This document shows positions 1 to 8,778 of a stretch of 59,770 nucleotides of DNA, one piece after another. This stretch comes from Thermoplasmata archaeon (GTDB taxonomy: Archaea > Thermoplasmatota > Thermoplasmata > Thermoplasmatales > GCA-001856825). The notes beneath the pieces are model-generated. The model was not told where the DNA came from. It did not search any database and saw only the letters and a list, made by a program, of their open reading frames with translations. Location: contig JAJZYT010000009.1 of assembly GCA_021797915.1 (NCBI GenBank), positions 1 to 59,770 on the forward strand. Direction: 5' to 3'. Position 1 is the first letter of the stretch. Each line of letters opens with the position of its first letter. The translations under genes were made by a program, and so were the position numbers.

Positions 1-1
1 A

Positions 2-202
2 AATTTTACGCTTACTTATTTCTCTATATTTGGATATCAATTTTATAACTCAATCCTAGAAAAGTTGTCGACGATTAAAGGCATAAGTGTGAAACAGATT
101 AGTGAAGGGAATGGGTACGAGCAGATTGAATTTACATCAGTGGCATACCCGATTGTCCTAAGCATCCATGAGCTCAATGTGATCGTAAGTGTGAACAGTT
201 AG
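2..202 (+). CDS. C-terminal end of a cut-off gene, unknown function
   Basis: An open frame runs from the first bases of the window to a TAG at 200-202 and gives the last 66 residues of a protein whose start lies outside the window. The tail is mixed alpha/beta in character, with alternating hydrophobic residues (for example EFTSVAYPIVLSIH) and no recognisable motif. It faces the gene at 276-860 tail to tail across a 73-nt gap. I do not recognise the family. The frame is short enough to be open by chance, but its amino-acid make-up is protein-like. Confidence 0.45.
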   Translation, partial: NFTLTYFSIFGYQFYNSILEKLSTIKGISVKQISEGNGYEQIEFTSVAYPIVLSIHELNVIVSVNS

Positions 203-275
203 TGCTCTTACGGTGAATTTCCGCACGAAGTTGAATAGCATGTTTTAGACTTATAAAGATGTTGGAGGAGAAAAG

Positions 276-860
276 TCACATGATATAGGAAACGGTATCC
301 GAGTCAAAGTTTCCGATGATCTTAAAATTCTCCCCTTTCCCATTCGGGATTTGCATCAGGAATGGATAGACTTGCCAGGGGTCCCTCGTAGCTAGCACAT
401 ATGCGGGATGTCCTTCTTCAAATATTGTGGCACAGATCCGAGCAGTCATCGCTCTAGCTTTGTATTCGTCAAGGATGCCTAGCGAATGTAGATATTCGTG
501 CATCAGGATTACGAAGATATATGAATTTATTTCATCTCTTGGGCGATTTGCATACTTCAAAGCGTCCAAAAGATTCTTGTTCATTACGATGTAGTTTCCG
601 CTAACTTCCCAGAATGCACCGAGTTGTGAAGGTAAGTCTGCAAGTGCGAGCCCCAATCCAACTCTCTCTTTTCTCAATGTATTTTTGACTGCCTTTCTAA
701 CCAAGGAGAATATTGAATTGTAATCAGGGTTCGAACTGCTTCCACCTGAAAGTTTGGACAGGCCCGATGGAATATCTATCGACGAGCGTGCTGATAGACC
801 CAGGGGAGCGCTTCCTTCTTTGAGATCTCCGAAACTGCCAGTCTGTGAAAGAAAGGTCAT
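276..860 (-). CDS. Putative HExxH zinc metallopeptidase-like protein
   Basis: This 194-residue protein has no clear signal peptide. Its first 45 residues are rich in Ser, Gly and Pro and probably disordered. The one telling motif is HEYLHSLG at residues 121-128, the HExxHxxG form used by zinc metalloproteases, inside a hydrophobic helix (VILMHEYLH); acidic residues at 131-132 and 148-149 could provide a third ligand or not. On the minus strand a TATA-like box (positions 880-888) lies about 25 nt before the ATG, which supports leaderless expression from this start. The family is not one I can name. A catalytic role is inferred from the motif only, and the protein stands alone with no operon partner. 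Confidence 0.7.
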   Translation of the reverse strand: MTFLSQTGSFGDLKEGSAPLGLSARSSIDIPSGLSKLSGGSSSNPDYNSIFSLVRKAVKNTLRKERVGLGLALADLPSQLGAFWEVSGNYIVMNKNLLDALKYANRPRDEINSYIFVILMHEYLHSLGILDEYKARAMTARICATIFEEGHPAYVLATRDPWQVYPFLMQIPNGKGENFKIIGNFDSDTVSYIM

Positions 861-950
861 GAAATACGAGTTATCCCTTCTATATAAATGATTTGTAGTT
901 ACTTAAAGTAACCACGCATCAAAAATGATTTCCCTCGAAGGAAAAAAGTT

Positions 951-2606
951 TCAAGGAAAGTACGGTGTCTTGAATTTCGCACCCTTCTTTATCACGTCTA
1001 TTGAACTCTGATAACCAGCATCCGCGTGCCTAATCACACCCATTCCAGGGTCGGCGTTGAGTACTCTCTTAATTCTATCTTCTGCACTCTTGGTTCCGTC
1101 CGCGACAATCACCAATCCGGAGTGTATGCTGTTTCCTATTCCAGTTCCTCCACCGTGATGGACGCTTACCCAGGAAGCTCCAGAGATCGCATTCAGAAGT
1201 GCATCCAGGATTGGCCAGTCTGCAATGGCATCGCTGCCGTCCTTCATGTTTTCTGTTTCTCTAAAAGGAGATGCGACAGACCCGGTATCGTGATGATCCC
1301 TACCTATTGCAATGGGTGCTGTCAATTCTCCTTCTCTGACCATATCATTCATCATCAGTCCCAGCTGCTCTCTCTGTCCATATTTTGCATAGCAGATCCT
1401 GGCCGGCAATCCCTGGAAATGAACCATCTCCTTAGCCAGTTTAATCCATTTAACAAGGTGTTCATCGTCCTTGAAATTCTCAATTATTTTGTCATCTATT
1501 GCGAAAATATCATTAGGATCTCCCGAAAGTGCGAGCCATCTAAATGGTCCGGATCCAATCGTAAAGAGATCTCTCAAATAACCTGGAACATAGCCAGGAA
1601 TTTCGAATGCTCTGGCATAGCCTCCCTCCTTTGCTCTCGTTCTCAGATTGTTTCCATAATCGAATACCTTGGAACCCTTCTCTTTGAACCAGACTATTGA
1701 CTTTACTTCCTTGATAATGGATTCATAAACTCTCTTCTTGTATTCACCCGGATTTTTGTCCCTGAAAGCGTATGCTTCTCCCACAGCAAAACCTTCGGGT
1801 ATGTACCCTAGATTGATGTCGTGGGCAGCAGTCTGGTCTGTGACCACATCAGGCACAATTTTCCTTCTTGCCAATTCTTCATAAACAGTTGCAGCGTTCC
1901 CCAGGAGTCCAATTGAAGTCGTTTTTCCATTCTTTAGGGCGTCATCCTTTAGAGCAAGCGCTTTGTCGAGAGAATCAGTCCAAACATCCAGATACTTGTC
2001 CCTAAGTCTTCTATTTATTTTTTCAATGTCTACTTCAACGACCAGTGCCACTCCTTCGTTCATTTTGATGGCAAGTGGTTGTGCACCTCCCATCTCGCCC
2101 AATCCTGAAGATAGTACCCACTTACCCTTAAGAGAATCCGTGTCGTATTCCTTCTTAGCCAGTGCAGCAAGCGTCTCATAAGTTCCCTGAAGAATACCCT
2201 GGGTTCCAATATATACCCACGAACCCGCTGTCATTTGACCGTACATTGTTAGACCTCTTGCTTCCAGATCCCAAAAGACATCGTCCGTTGCCCATCTAGG
2301 GACTATCTGAGAATTAACAATGAGCACCCTTGGAGAATTCTCCGTCGTCTTGAAAATTCCTACTGGTTTTCCAGACTGTATTAGGAGTGTCTCATCATTT
2401 TCCAGAGATTTCAGTGAATTTACGATCTTGTCAAAAGCATCCCAGTTTCTTGCGGCCTTTCCCTTGCCACCGTATACAATTAAATTCTGCGGATCTTTTG
2501 CGACCATTGGATCTAAATTGTTAAGTAGTAACCTCAACGCGGCCTCTTGACTCCAGCCTTTTGTATTCAATTTGGTGCCCCGTGGCGCGTGTAACTCCTT
2601 CATCAT
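951..2606 (-). CDS. hutU: Urocanate hydratase
   Basis: Urocanase converts urocanate to 4-imidazolone-5-propionate, the second step of histidine degradation, using tightly bound NAD+ as an electrophile. The 551-residue length is normal for the family. The NAD-binding motif [13 protein letters not shown] is at about 167-179, and the active-site cysteine is C405 in [10 protein letters not shown], matching the family position Cys410 of the Pseudomonas enzyme. The C-terminal block with [12 protein letters not shown] is also typical. No hutH, hutI or hutG is visible nearby, so the rest of the pathway must lie elsewhere. The start ATGATG is about 25 nt downstream of an AT-rich box (near 2630), consistent with a leaderless transcript. 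Confidence 0.97.
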   Translation of the reverse strand: MMKELHAPRGTKLNTKGWSQEAALRLLLNNLDPMVAKDPQNLIVYGGKGKAARNWDAFDKIVNSLKSLENDETLLIQSGKPVGIFKTTENSPRVLIVNSQIVPRWATDDVFWDLEARGLTMYGQMTAGSWVYIGTQGILQGTYETLAALAKKEYDTDSLKGKWVLSSGLGEMGGAQPLAIKMNEGVALVVEVDIEKINRRLRDKYLDVWTDSLDKALALKDDALKNGKTTSIGLLGNAATVYEELARRKIVPDVVTDQTAAHDINLGYIPEGFAVGEAYAFRDKNPGEYKKRVYESIIKEVKSIVWFKEKGSKVFDYGNNLRTRAKEGGYARAFEIPGYVPGYLRDLFTIGSGPFRWLALSGDPNDIFAIDDKIIENFKDDEHLVKWIKLAKEMVHFQGLPARICYAKYGQREQLGLMMNDMVREGELTAPIAIGRDHHDTGSVASPFRETENMKDGSDAIADWPILDALLNAISGASWVSVHHGGGTGIGNSIHSGLVIVADGTKSAEDRIKRVLNADPGMGVIRHADAGYQSSIDVIKKGAKFKTPYFP

Positions 2607-2814
2607 AGCTCAGAAATACCCGTGAGATAGTTAAGTGTATTGATGTCATATTTTTAGAGCGCTTTTGCTATCTGTTTGTGCTCCAATTTATCAATTCTTG
2701 TCTTCGGTCAAGCGAGGTAAAGATTATATTTCAAGACGATTAATGAAATTAGGATAACCTAATTAATGTATGGATTTTCTGTTCAAAGCAAAGAAATTTT
2801 AGAAGGTAGACGAC

Positions 2815-3579
2815 GTGGTTAGCGGTTCGTTATATGAAATGCTGGGGCTTGCACTGGTAATGGGATTTTCTATCTATCTATCTTTCCCAATCATTCTGAG
2901 GAAGAACATGAGTGCCAAGACGTTGATCGTCTTGGTTTCTTTCGCTGTGGGAATTTTACTATTTCTTTCAGGCGACATATTTTCTGACGTCGCATCTCAG
3001 ATTTATTCTTCAGGGTCTTATGTCGCCGACCCAATCCTCTCACTTATATTCCTACTGTCTGTATCTGGTCTCTTTGGGATTCTTTACTTGGTTGAGAACC
3101 TAAAAGGTGGGACGGCTTCTCAAGAAACTCACGTCCCTGCAAGGGTCGCTTCGATAGTCGCGATAGGGATGGGTCTACAGAATCTTACAGAAGGTCTGGT
3201 TTTTGGTGCAGCATACGCAGTCGGTTTAACCGGACTCTTCTTGTTGATCCTTATGGGCTTCATCTTGCAGAATTTCACCGAGGGTTTCCCTATAGTCTCT
3301 CCATTCATTGGTCGAGAGAGACCGAAGATCGGATATCTTGCAGGACTTTATTTCATTGGTGGATTCCCAACGATAGCAGGAAGCCTGATAGGTTACAACT
3401 ATGTCAGTCCATATCTTAATGTCCTCTTTGACGGACTTGCTGTGGGTGCGATCCTCTACGTGATTATACCCATGTTTAGAAATCTGTTTAGACAAGCTGA
3501 TCAGGCAAAGGCACAGTCATTTGTGTATATCGGTATAATCTTGGGCTTCATTGCCGGATTCGCTGTAAACGCTATATGA
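2815..3579 (+). CDS. ZIP-family metal transporter
   Basis: An integral membrane protein of 254 residues with about eight hydrophobic segments, the usual size and topology of prokaryotic ZIP (ZupT/GufA) importers of zinc and other divalent metals. The two metal-site motifs are visible as QNLTEG (122-127, helix 4) and QNFTEG (152-157, helix 5). In ZupT the first residue of each is His; here both are Gln, which is closer to the GufA branch, so metal preference and direction cannot be assigned. A histidine-poor loop (ETH at about 104-106) separates helices 3 and 4. GTG start. Divergent from hutU with a shared promoter region of about 208 nt. Confidence 0.85.
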   Translation: MVSGSLYEMLGLALVMGFSIYLSFPIILRKNMSAKTLIVLVSFAVGILLFLSGDIFSDVASQIYSSGSYVADPILSLIFLLSVSGLFGILYLVENLKGGTASQETHVPARVASIVAIGMGLQNLTEGLVFGAAYAVGLTGLFLLILMGFILQNFTEGFPIVSPFIGRERPKIGYLAGLYFIGGFPTIAGSLIGYNYVSPYLNVLFDGLAVGAILYVIIPMFRNLFRQADQAKAQSFVYIGIILGFIAGFAVNAI

Positions 3580-3698
3580 TTTCAATAGATGCGTCTCTTA
3601 AAGGGGGATTAAAGATACTTGACTATTTTTACGATATTTCTTAAATTTCAACCTTTAATTTCCGATTGATTAATATAGAGAATTTGTGCTAGTGAAAA

Positions 3699-4037
3699 GT
3701 GGGCAAGAAGCTCCAGATTGGTATTGTGTTGGCAATTGTAGTAGCCATAACGATATACGCTCTGATTCCTTCTGTACTAGCAGCTAATCCAAACCACCTT
3801 AAGAACGATCAGAACTACTATGTCTATGGGAAGGTGGACGGCGAATTTGGCATAAACGGCCATTCAGTGTTTCTTTTGAATGACAGCGGAACTATGTTAT
3901 TGGTCAACTATAATGGAACTCTGCCTCCAATGAACTCTACCGTCCTTGTGAGTGGTGAATATATTAACACAACTTTCTTTGGTTTTACTTACGGTGGGGT
4001 CCTAATGGCAAAAGCAGTTTACAACTGGTACTTCTAG
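3699..4037 (+). CDS. Small exported OB-fold-like protein (CcmE-like appearance)
   Basis: The 112-residue product starts with a Lys pair and a single hydrophobic segment (residues 5-28), a signal anchor or signal peptide. The outer part has short beta-strand patterns: YYVYGKVDG, HSVFLLND, MLLVNYNGTLPP, STVLVSGEY. The order resembles the OB fold of the haem chaperone CcmE, including the T-Y-x-G-x-L-P-like turn, but no haem-binding His is placed as in CcmE, so I claim only the fold. The start is GTG at 3699. It stands between the ZIP transporter and the molybdenum hydroxylase operon without overlap to either. Confidence 0.65.
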   Translation: MGKKLQIGIVLAIVVAITIYALIPSVLAANPNHLKNDQNYYVYGKVDGEFGINGHSVFLLNDSGTMLLVNYNGTLPPMNSTVLVSGEYINTTFFGFTYGGVLMAKAVYNWYF

Positions 4038-4191
4038 ATCTAATGAAACGACGTGTCGAGGTTTACTTACGACCATCACGTGTCACGGAATAAAATAGCT
4101 TTTGAAAGGAGATTCACAATTTTATTTCGAATGATTATGCCCTAGGTATCCGAACTCTCAATTCTTAAATATGAATTAATCTTGGACATCG

Positions 4192-5064
4192 ATGCACCCA
4201 TCTTCATTTGAATATTTTGCTCCAACCAAAATGAAAGAGGCGCTGGAACTCCTTTCAAAATACGGCGAGGAAGCAAAGATAATGGCAGGAGGGCAGAGCC
4301 TCATCCCACTCTTGAAATTGAGGATCGCAGCATACTCTTACATCATAGATATCTCAAGGGTGGAGGGACTGAACAAGATCAGGGAAACAGGAGATTTTCT
4401 GGAAATAGGGGCTCTAACTACAGTAAATGAACTGGAAGAAAATGAACTTGTAAAGGAAAAGTACAGGATACTACACGAGGCTGCAGTTCAGATCGCAGAT
4501 CCACTTGTAAGGAACAGAGGAACTGTTGGAGGAAACATTTCACACGGTGATCCTTCAAACGACTTGCCTGCTGTCGCAATAGCTACGAAGGCCAAGTTGG
4601 AAATAGTTGGAAAGAAGGGGAAACGTCTCGTTGATGCTGACTCTTTCATAACAGATTCCTTCACAACATCCTTGGAAGAAGGCGAGATTCTTGGCAAAAT
4701 ACTCTTACCAATACCTAAAGTCAGCTCCGGGGGGTGCTACATCAAGCAGAAGAAGAGTGCAGGAGATTTTTCAGTTGCAGCAGTCGCCGTTAATCTCGTA
4801 CTTGCAGAAGACGAGACGATCAAGAGCGCAGGTATAGGTCTTACGTCCGTGGCACCAAAACCAACCAGAGCAAATAAGGCAGAAAGGTACATTGAGGGGA
4901 AAAAGATATACGACTCAGTTGCGAGGGAGGCAGCTAGAATAATAGTTTCGGAAGCAGAACCCTCTACTGATTTTTACGGTTCGGCGGATTACAAGAGGAA
5001 AGTTCTCGGTCGGATAGCCGAGGAGGCTATAAACTTAGCATTTGAGAGGGGGTTGGTGAGATAG
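4192..5064 (+). CDS. coxM: Molybdenum hydroxylase (CO dehydrogenase-type) FAD subunit
   Basis: Medium subunit of an xanthine oxidase-family enzyme; it carries FAD and passes electrons from the iron-sulfur subunit to the external acceptor. The 290-residue length is standard. Both FAD signatures are present: AGGQSL at 32-37 and TVGGNISHGDP at 111-121. The C-terminal CO_deh_flav_C domain follows from about residue 180. It is the first gene of the tight unit coxM-coxS-coxL: its TAG is followed directly by the ATG of coxS. An AT-rich box about 25 nt upstream (near 4165) fits a leaderless start at this ATG. Confidence 0.95.
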   Translation: MHPSSFEYFAPTKMKEALELLSKYGEEAKIMAGGQSLIPLLKLRIAAYSYIIDISRVEGLNKIRETGDFLEIGALTTVNELEENELVKEKYRILHEAAVQIADPLVRNRGTVGGNISHGDPSNDLPAVAIATKAKLEIVGKKGKRLVDADSFITDSFTTSLEEGEILGKILLPIPKVSSGGCYIKQKKSAGDFSVAAVAVNLVLAEDETIKSAGIGLTSVAPKPTRANKAERYIEGKKIYDSVAREAARIIVSEAEPSTDFYGSADYKRKVLGRIAEEAINLAFERGLVR

Positions 5065-5574
5065 ATGAGAATAGTCAAGATTAGAACAAGGGTAAATGGA
5101 AAGGACATACAGTCCGAGGTTGAACCCAGAGAGTTATTGGTACATTTTTTAAGAGAGAATCTGGGTCTAACCGGAGTGCACATTGGCTGTGACACGTCAA
5201 ATTGCGGTGCATGCACCGTTCTGGTAGACGGAAAGGCTGTTAAGTCTTGCACGATGCTTGCCGTTCAGGTGGATGGAAGGGAGGTTACTACGATAGAAGG
5301 TATTTCAAAAAACGACGAACTTCATCCGTTGCAAAAGGCATTTCTGGAAAAGCATGGCTTGCAATGCGGATATTGCACTTCGGGGATGATTCTTACTTCG
5401 TACTGGCTTCTAAAGAATAACAAGAATCCAACTGAAGAGGAAATACGAAAAAATCTTTCGGGGAACTTGTGCAGATGTACAGGCTACCAGAGCATAATTG
5501 AATCCGTCAAGTATGGCGCTCAACTTATGATGAAAGAGAAGGAAAAGGAAGAACAGCAAATTGAGGTGAGATAA
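5065..5574 (+). CDS. coxS: Molybdenum hydroxylase 2x[2Fe-2S] subunit
   Basis: Small electron-transfer subunit of 169 residues. The plant-type [2Fe-2S] cluster is bound by C42, C47, C50 and C62 (GCDTSNCGAC and the later SC); the second, all-helical cluster uses C101, C104, C136 and C138 (CGYC and CRCTG). All eight ligands are present, so the protein looks functional. A charged tail of about 20 residues extends beyond the usual end. It sits directly between the FAD and molybdenum subunit genes, with no gap before it and two nucleotides after it, and is surely co-translated with them. Confidence 0.97.
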   Translation: MRIVKIRTRVNGKDIQSEVEPRELLVHFLRENLGLTGVHIGCDTSNCGACTVLVDGKAVKSCTMLAVQVDGREVTTIEGISKNDELHPLQKAFLEKHGLQCGYCTSGMILTSYWLLKNNKNPTEEEIRKNLSGNLCRCTGYQSIIESVKYGAQLMMKEKEKEEQQIEVR

Positions 5575-5576
5575 GT

Positions 5577-7625
5577 ATGCCCACCATCAACTGGAATGAT
5601 AGAGAGTTGGAGTACGATTCTTCCAGATTTGTGAAAGGTACTGGACACTTTGTGGACGACATAAAAATTCAAGGTATGCTGTTTATGACTGTTTTGAGGA
5701 GTCCCTATGCTAGGGCAAGAATAATCAGCCTAAAGGGGGGAATCAGCAGCAAGGATCTAGGTGCAAAGATCGCTTCAGTAGGGGAAGGAGCTAGTGAGGG
5801 GGAAGCTTCCTCAGTTGAACCCATATTTGCCAGTGGTTTTGTGAACTACGTAGGACAGCCTGTCGCGGCTGTTTTTGCAGAGGATAGATATAAGTCTGAA
5901 GATCTTCTAGATTCAGTAGAAGTAGATTACGAACCTCTTAAACCCGTAGTCACTATAGACGAAGCACTTTCCTCGCCCCCTATACACAAAGGAATGAAGA
6001 GTAACATTCTTTCAGAGGCAGTCAAAGGACAGGATTTTTCGGATCCCTCTTCTCCTATAGTGCTCGAAGACACACTAGAAAATAATAGAATATCTACAAA
6101 TCCAATAGAACCAAGGGGATTGGTTGCAAGCTTTGAAGGAGGAGTACTAAATGTATGGGCTTCAACTCAGGCTGTACACAGTGTCAAGAACGGACTTGCA
6201 GAGACGCTCGGTTTGAGCAAAGACAAAGTGAGGGTAATGCAGGCAGACACGGGAGGAGCATTCGGCTCGAAAGGAGGTATTTACCCTGAATACGCAATTG
6301 CATCATTTGCATCAATGAAGTATGGAAAGCCGGTGAAGTGGATCGAGACAAGACGGGAGCATCTGACTTCAACAAATCCGGGGAGAGGAGTCAGAGGAAA
6401 AATGAAAATATTTTCGGAGAAGAACGGGAAGATTACGGGGATGAAGGGGGAAATAATGGTGGATGCAGGCGCCTATGGATCAGGGTCAGGAGGCTTCTCT
6501 GTACCTTTTATCGAATCAATGATGACGGGCGCATACGCCATCGAAAAGGCATTTGTCACTGGAAAGGCACTTTTAACAAACAAAGTTCCTCAGGGACCAT
6601 ACAGGGGTGCTGGTAGGCCTGAAGCATCATTCTTCATCGAAAGGATGCTCGACCTTCTTGCAGACGAAATGAAAATGGATCCAGCCGATGTGCGACTCCT
6701 GAATATGAGCGATAAACCATTCAATTCTCCACTCGGAATGAAAATAGATGCAGCAAGACCATTCTTTGAAACGGCAGTAAGGGAACTAGAATACAGGAGG
6801 GAGGCGAAGCTTGCAAAAGGGGTCGGGCTGTCATTTTTTGTGCTCGTTCCAGGGACCTACACCGGTGAGAGTGCGAGGATGATAGTCAAGGATGGAAAGA
6901 TTGGTGTCTGGTTGGGAGGAAATAGCCACGGGCAGGGGCATGAAACGTTCATAAGGAAACTCATAAACGAGGAGCTGGATGTCTCGAAAGAACTTGTCAC
7001 TGTGTACAGAGGAGATACCAGCGTGACAAAAGATGGAGAAGGTGCATGGGGTAGCAGATCCGCAATACTGATTGGGGCTGCAATAGTCGCAATTTGCAAA
7101 AAGTTGAGAACAGAGGTAGAGAAGGAATTTGGAAGCTACTCTTCCGAATCCCTGTTATCTAGGGACCACGATGAATATGTCTTTGACGAGAAACCTTTCT
7201 CACTAACCTCTTTTGGAGCAAACTTAGCAACCGTGGAAATAGGCCGATTTGGTAATGTAAGAGTCAAGAAATGTAACGCCTACTATGATGTTGGTCGCGC
7301 TCTTAACAGGGAGATGGTCCTAGGGCAGATCCACGGCGGAATGGCGCAGGGTATCGGTCAGACTCTCCACGAGGGTCTGTTCTATAGCGAAGACGGACAA
7401 CTCATCACTTCAAGTATCTCAGACGCAGGAGTTCCTCTTGCCGAAGATCTTCCGAATTTCGGGGTCAAGATAGCAGAAAATAGGTCTTCGCTTCCACACG
7501 GTGCAAAAGGTCTCGGAGAAGCCCCAACAATCGGTGTTCCCACCGCACTGATAAGAGCTGTAGAGAAAGCGAGCGGCAAGAGGTTGAGAAAAACTCCAGT
7601 AATGCCTGAAGACCTGATAGCGTAG
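5577..7625 (+). CDS. coxL: Molybdenum hydroxylase large (Moco) subunit, form II type
   Basis: Catalytic subunit that binds the molybdopterin cytosine dinucleotide cofactor. Moco contacts are visible at GGAFG (226-230), YRGAGR (342-347) and the final catalytic glutamate of GAKGLGE (about 648). The active-site loop is YRGAGR, not the CSFR loop that carries the Cu-binding cysteine of true aerobic CO dehydrogenase (form I). So the substrate is probably an aldehyde, N-heterocycle or other hydroxylase substrate, not certainly CO. At 682 residues it is shorter than the usual 760-800, mostly between residues 390 and 550, yet key motifs are kept. The gene ends the coxMSL operon and faces mocA tail to tail. 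Confidence 0.93.
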   Translation: MPTINWNDRELEYDSSRFVKGTGHFVDDIKIQGMLFMTVLRSPYARARIISLKGGISSKDLGAKIASVGEGASEGEASSVEPIFASGFVNYVGQPVAAVFAEDRYKSEDLLDSVEVDYEPLKPVVTIDEALSSPPIHKGMKSNILSEAVKGQDFSDPSSPIVLEDTLENNRISTNPIEPRGLVASFEGGVLNVWASTQAVHSVKNGLAETLGLSKDKVRVMQADTGGAFGSKGGIYPEYAIASFASMKYGKPVKWIETRREHLTSTNPGRGVRGKMKIFSEKNGKITGMKGEIMVDAGAYGSGSGGFSVPFIESMMTGAYAIEKAFVTGKALLTNKVPQGPYRGAGRPEASFFIERMLDLLADEMKMDPADVRLLNMSDKPFNSPLGMKIDAARPFFETAVRELEYRREAKLAKGVGLSFFVLVPGTYTGESARMIVKDGKIGVWLGGNSHGQGHETFIRKLINEELDVSKELVTVYRGDTSVTKDGEGAWGSRSAILIGAAIVAICKKLRTEVEKEFGSYSSESLLSRDHDEYVFDEKPFSLTSFGANLATVEIGRFGNVRVKKCNAYYDVGRALNREMVLGQIHGGMAQGIGQTLHEGLFYSEDGQLITSSISDAGVPLAEDLPNFGVKIAENRSSLPHGAKGLGEAPTIGVPTALIRAVEKASGKRLRKTPVMPEDLIA

Positions 7626-7634
7626 TTGATTTAT

Positions 7635-8240
7635 TCATCCTCTTTCAATTTCTTTTATAATAATTGGTACGTCTTGGATAGAATCAATGTCGAGGAGGTG
7701 ACTGGAGTCTACCTCGACTCTCACGATGTTATCAATATGTGAATTTGCCAAACCTCTGGCTCCTCTGTCTCCACTAAGTTTAATCAATTCATCAAAGTAG
7801 CCAGTAGGGAAAATAATAGGATTTCTAATCTCTCCATCTACCGAACAAGCAACAATTTTGGTGGGATCTCCTAAAAATACATCGGTCATCTTTTTTATAT
7901 CATCTAAGGTTAAAAGGGGTTGATCAGCCAACAGTATTAATATTCCCGACACTTCTTTGCGGAGATAAATTGTTCCAAGTGCAATCGATTTCCCTATTCC
8001 TAGCGAAATCTGCTTGTTCAGTATTTTTTCAACATGGTTTCCTAAAATGTCGTCAAAGTCAGTATTGGAAACGACGACCGCAGTTTTCCAAAATTTAAAA
8101 CCTGAAAGTGCCAGAAGGGTTCTCTCCAGAACACTTTTTCCATCGATTTTGAAAAGCAATTTGTTGCTACCGAATCTTGAAGAGTTACCTGCAGCGAGAA
8201 CGAGGGCTCCGATTTTGGTACTGTTCTTCCTTTCTCTCAT
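7635..8240 (-). CDS. mocA: MobA/MocA-like molybdenum cofactor cytidylyltransferase
   Basis: A 201-residue nucleotidyltransferase with the signature LAAGNSSRFGSNKLL at 14-28 and the metal-binding LLADQPLL at about 103-110. MocA proteins join CMP to molybdopterin to form the MCD cofactor used by xanthine oxidase-family enzymes; the location beside coxMSL favours MocA over MobA (GMP) or other GT-A family members. The start codon overlaps the stop of coxG by four bases (ATGA), so coxG and mocA form one transcript on the minus strand, convergent with coxL at a gap of 9 nt. Confidence 0.9.
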   Translation of the reverse strand: MRERKNSTKIGALVLAAGNSSRFGSNKLLFKIDGKSVLERTLLALSGFKFWKTAVVVSNTDFDDILGNHVEKILNKQISLGIGKSIALGTIYLRKEVSGILILLADQPLLTLDDIKKMTDVFLGDPTKIVACSVDGEIRNPIIFPTGYFDELIKLSGDRGARGLANSHIDNIVRVEVDSSHLLDIDSIQDVPIIIKEIERG

Positions 8241-8674
8241 TTTTCGAACGCCTTTCTGAAAGAGTCAGTCAGTACCGAGATGTAATTTTCTGCAGTACTG
8301 TTAATCACTCTTGCACCCATAGTGGCTATCATCCCTCCAATGTTCAAATTTACAGTCCACTTTACAAGGGTACTGTTCCCTAAATCCACAAGCTTGTAGT
8401 TTGCCTTTAAATCAAGAGAGCCTGTCGTGCCAGATCCCCTAGCATTGATATCTATATCCTCACCCTCTGTAATTTGCTTTAACTCTAAGAGCAAATTGAA
8501 TTTTCCCTTAATGGCCGACTTTCCTGCTTTTACAACCAACTTTGAAGATGTTTCATTCAACTTCTCGGCTGACTGAACTTCAGGAATGATAGAAGTAACT
8601 TGGTCGATGTTGGATATGAAAGAAGAAACAGTCTGCCTATCCGATTTAACTTCAAATTCCCCTTTGAGTTCCAT
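8237..8674 (-). CDS. coxG: CoxG-like SRPBCC protein
   Basis: Carbon monoxide dehydrogenase subunit G-like protein (SRPBCC fold), known in Oligotropha as a membrane-associated factor needed to recruit CO dehydrogenase to the membrane. The sequence begins MELKGEFEV, has the IIPEV...LNE pattern, and ends with a C-terminal helix ENYISVLTDSFRKAFEK. The frame is open 42 nt further upstream, but a TATA-like box near 8689-8697 lies about 25 nt before the ATG at 8674, so I take that start; it gives 145 residues, the family length. It is the first gene of a two-gene operon with mocA. Confidence 0.9.
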   Translation of the reverse strand: MELKGEFEVKSDRQTVSSFISNIDQVTSIIPEVQSAEKLNETSSKLVVKAGKSAIKGKFNLLLELKQITEGEDIDINARGSGTTGSLDLKANYKLVDLGNSTLVKWTVNLNIGGMIATMGARVINSTAENYISVLTDSFRKAFEK

Positions 8675-8751
8675 ATATTTCCGAGTAAGATAAACAAATC
8701 CTTTAATTTTACTCACTGAGATCTTGTGATGCGTCTAACGAGAAAAGTGAT

Positions 8752-8762
8752 TTATATAAAAT
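8752..8762 (+). promoter_or_regulatory. TATA box of xdhC
   Basis: The sequence TTATATAAAAT is centred about 24 nt upstream of the TTG start at 8779. The spacing is that of an archaeal TATA box to the transcription start, which supports a leaderless mRNA beginning at or next to the TTG codon. Confidence 0.7.
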
Positions 8763-8778
8763 TAGATTCCAAATACCA

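Noticed and set aside
1026-1700. Long plus-strand frame opposite urocanate hydratase
   Set aside because: It lies wholly antisense to a clearly conserved enzyme and its product is rich in Ser and Cys without motifs.
4192-7625. Calling the cox locus an aerobic CO dehydrogenase
   Set aside because: The large subunit has YRGAGR in place of the Cu-binding CSFR loop, so CO oxidation cannot be claimed from sequence.
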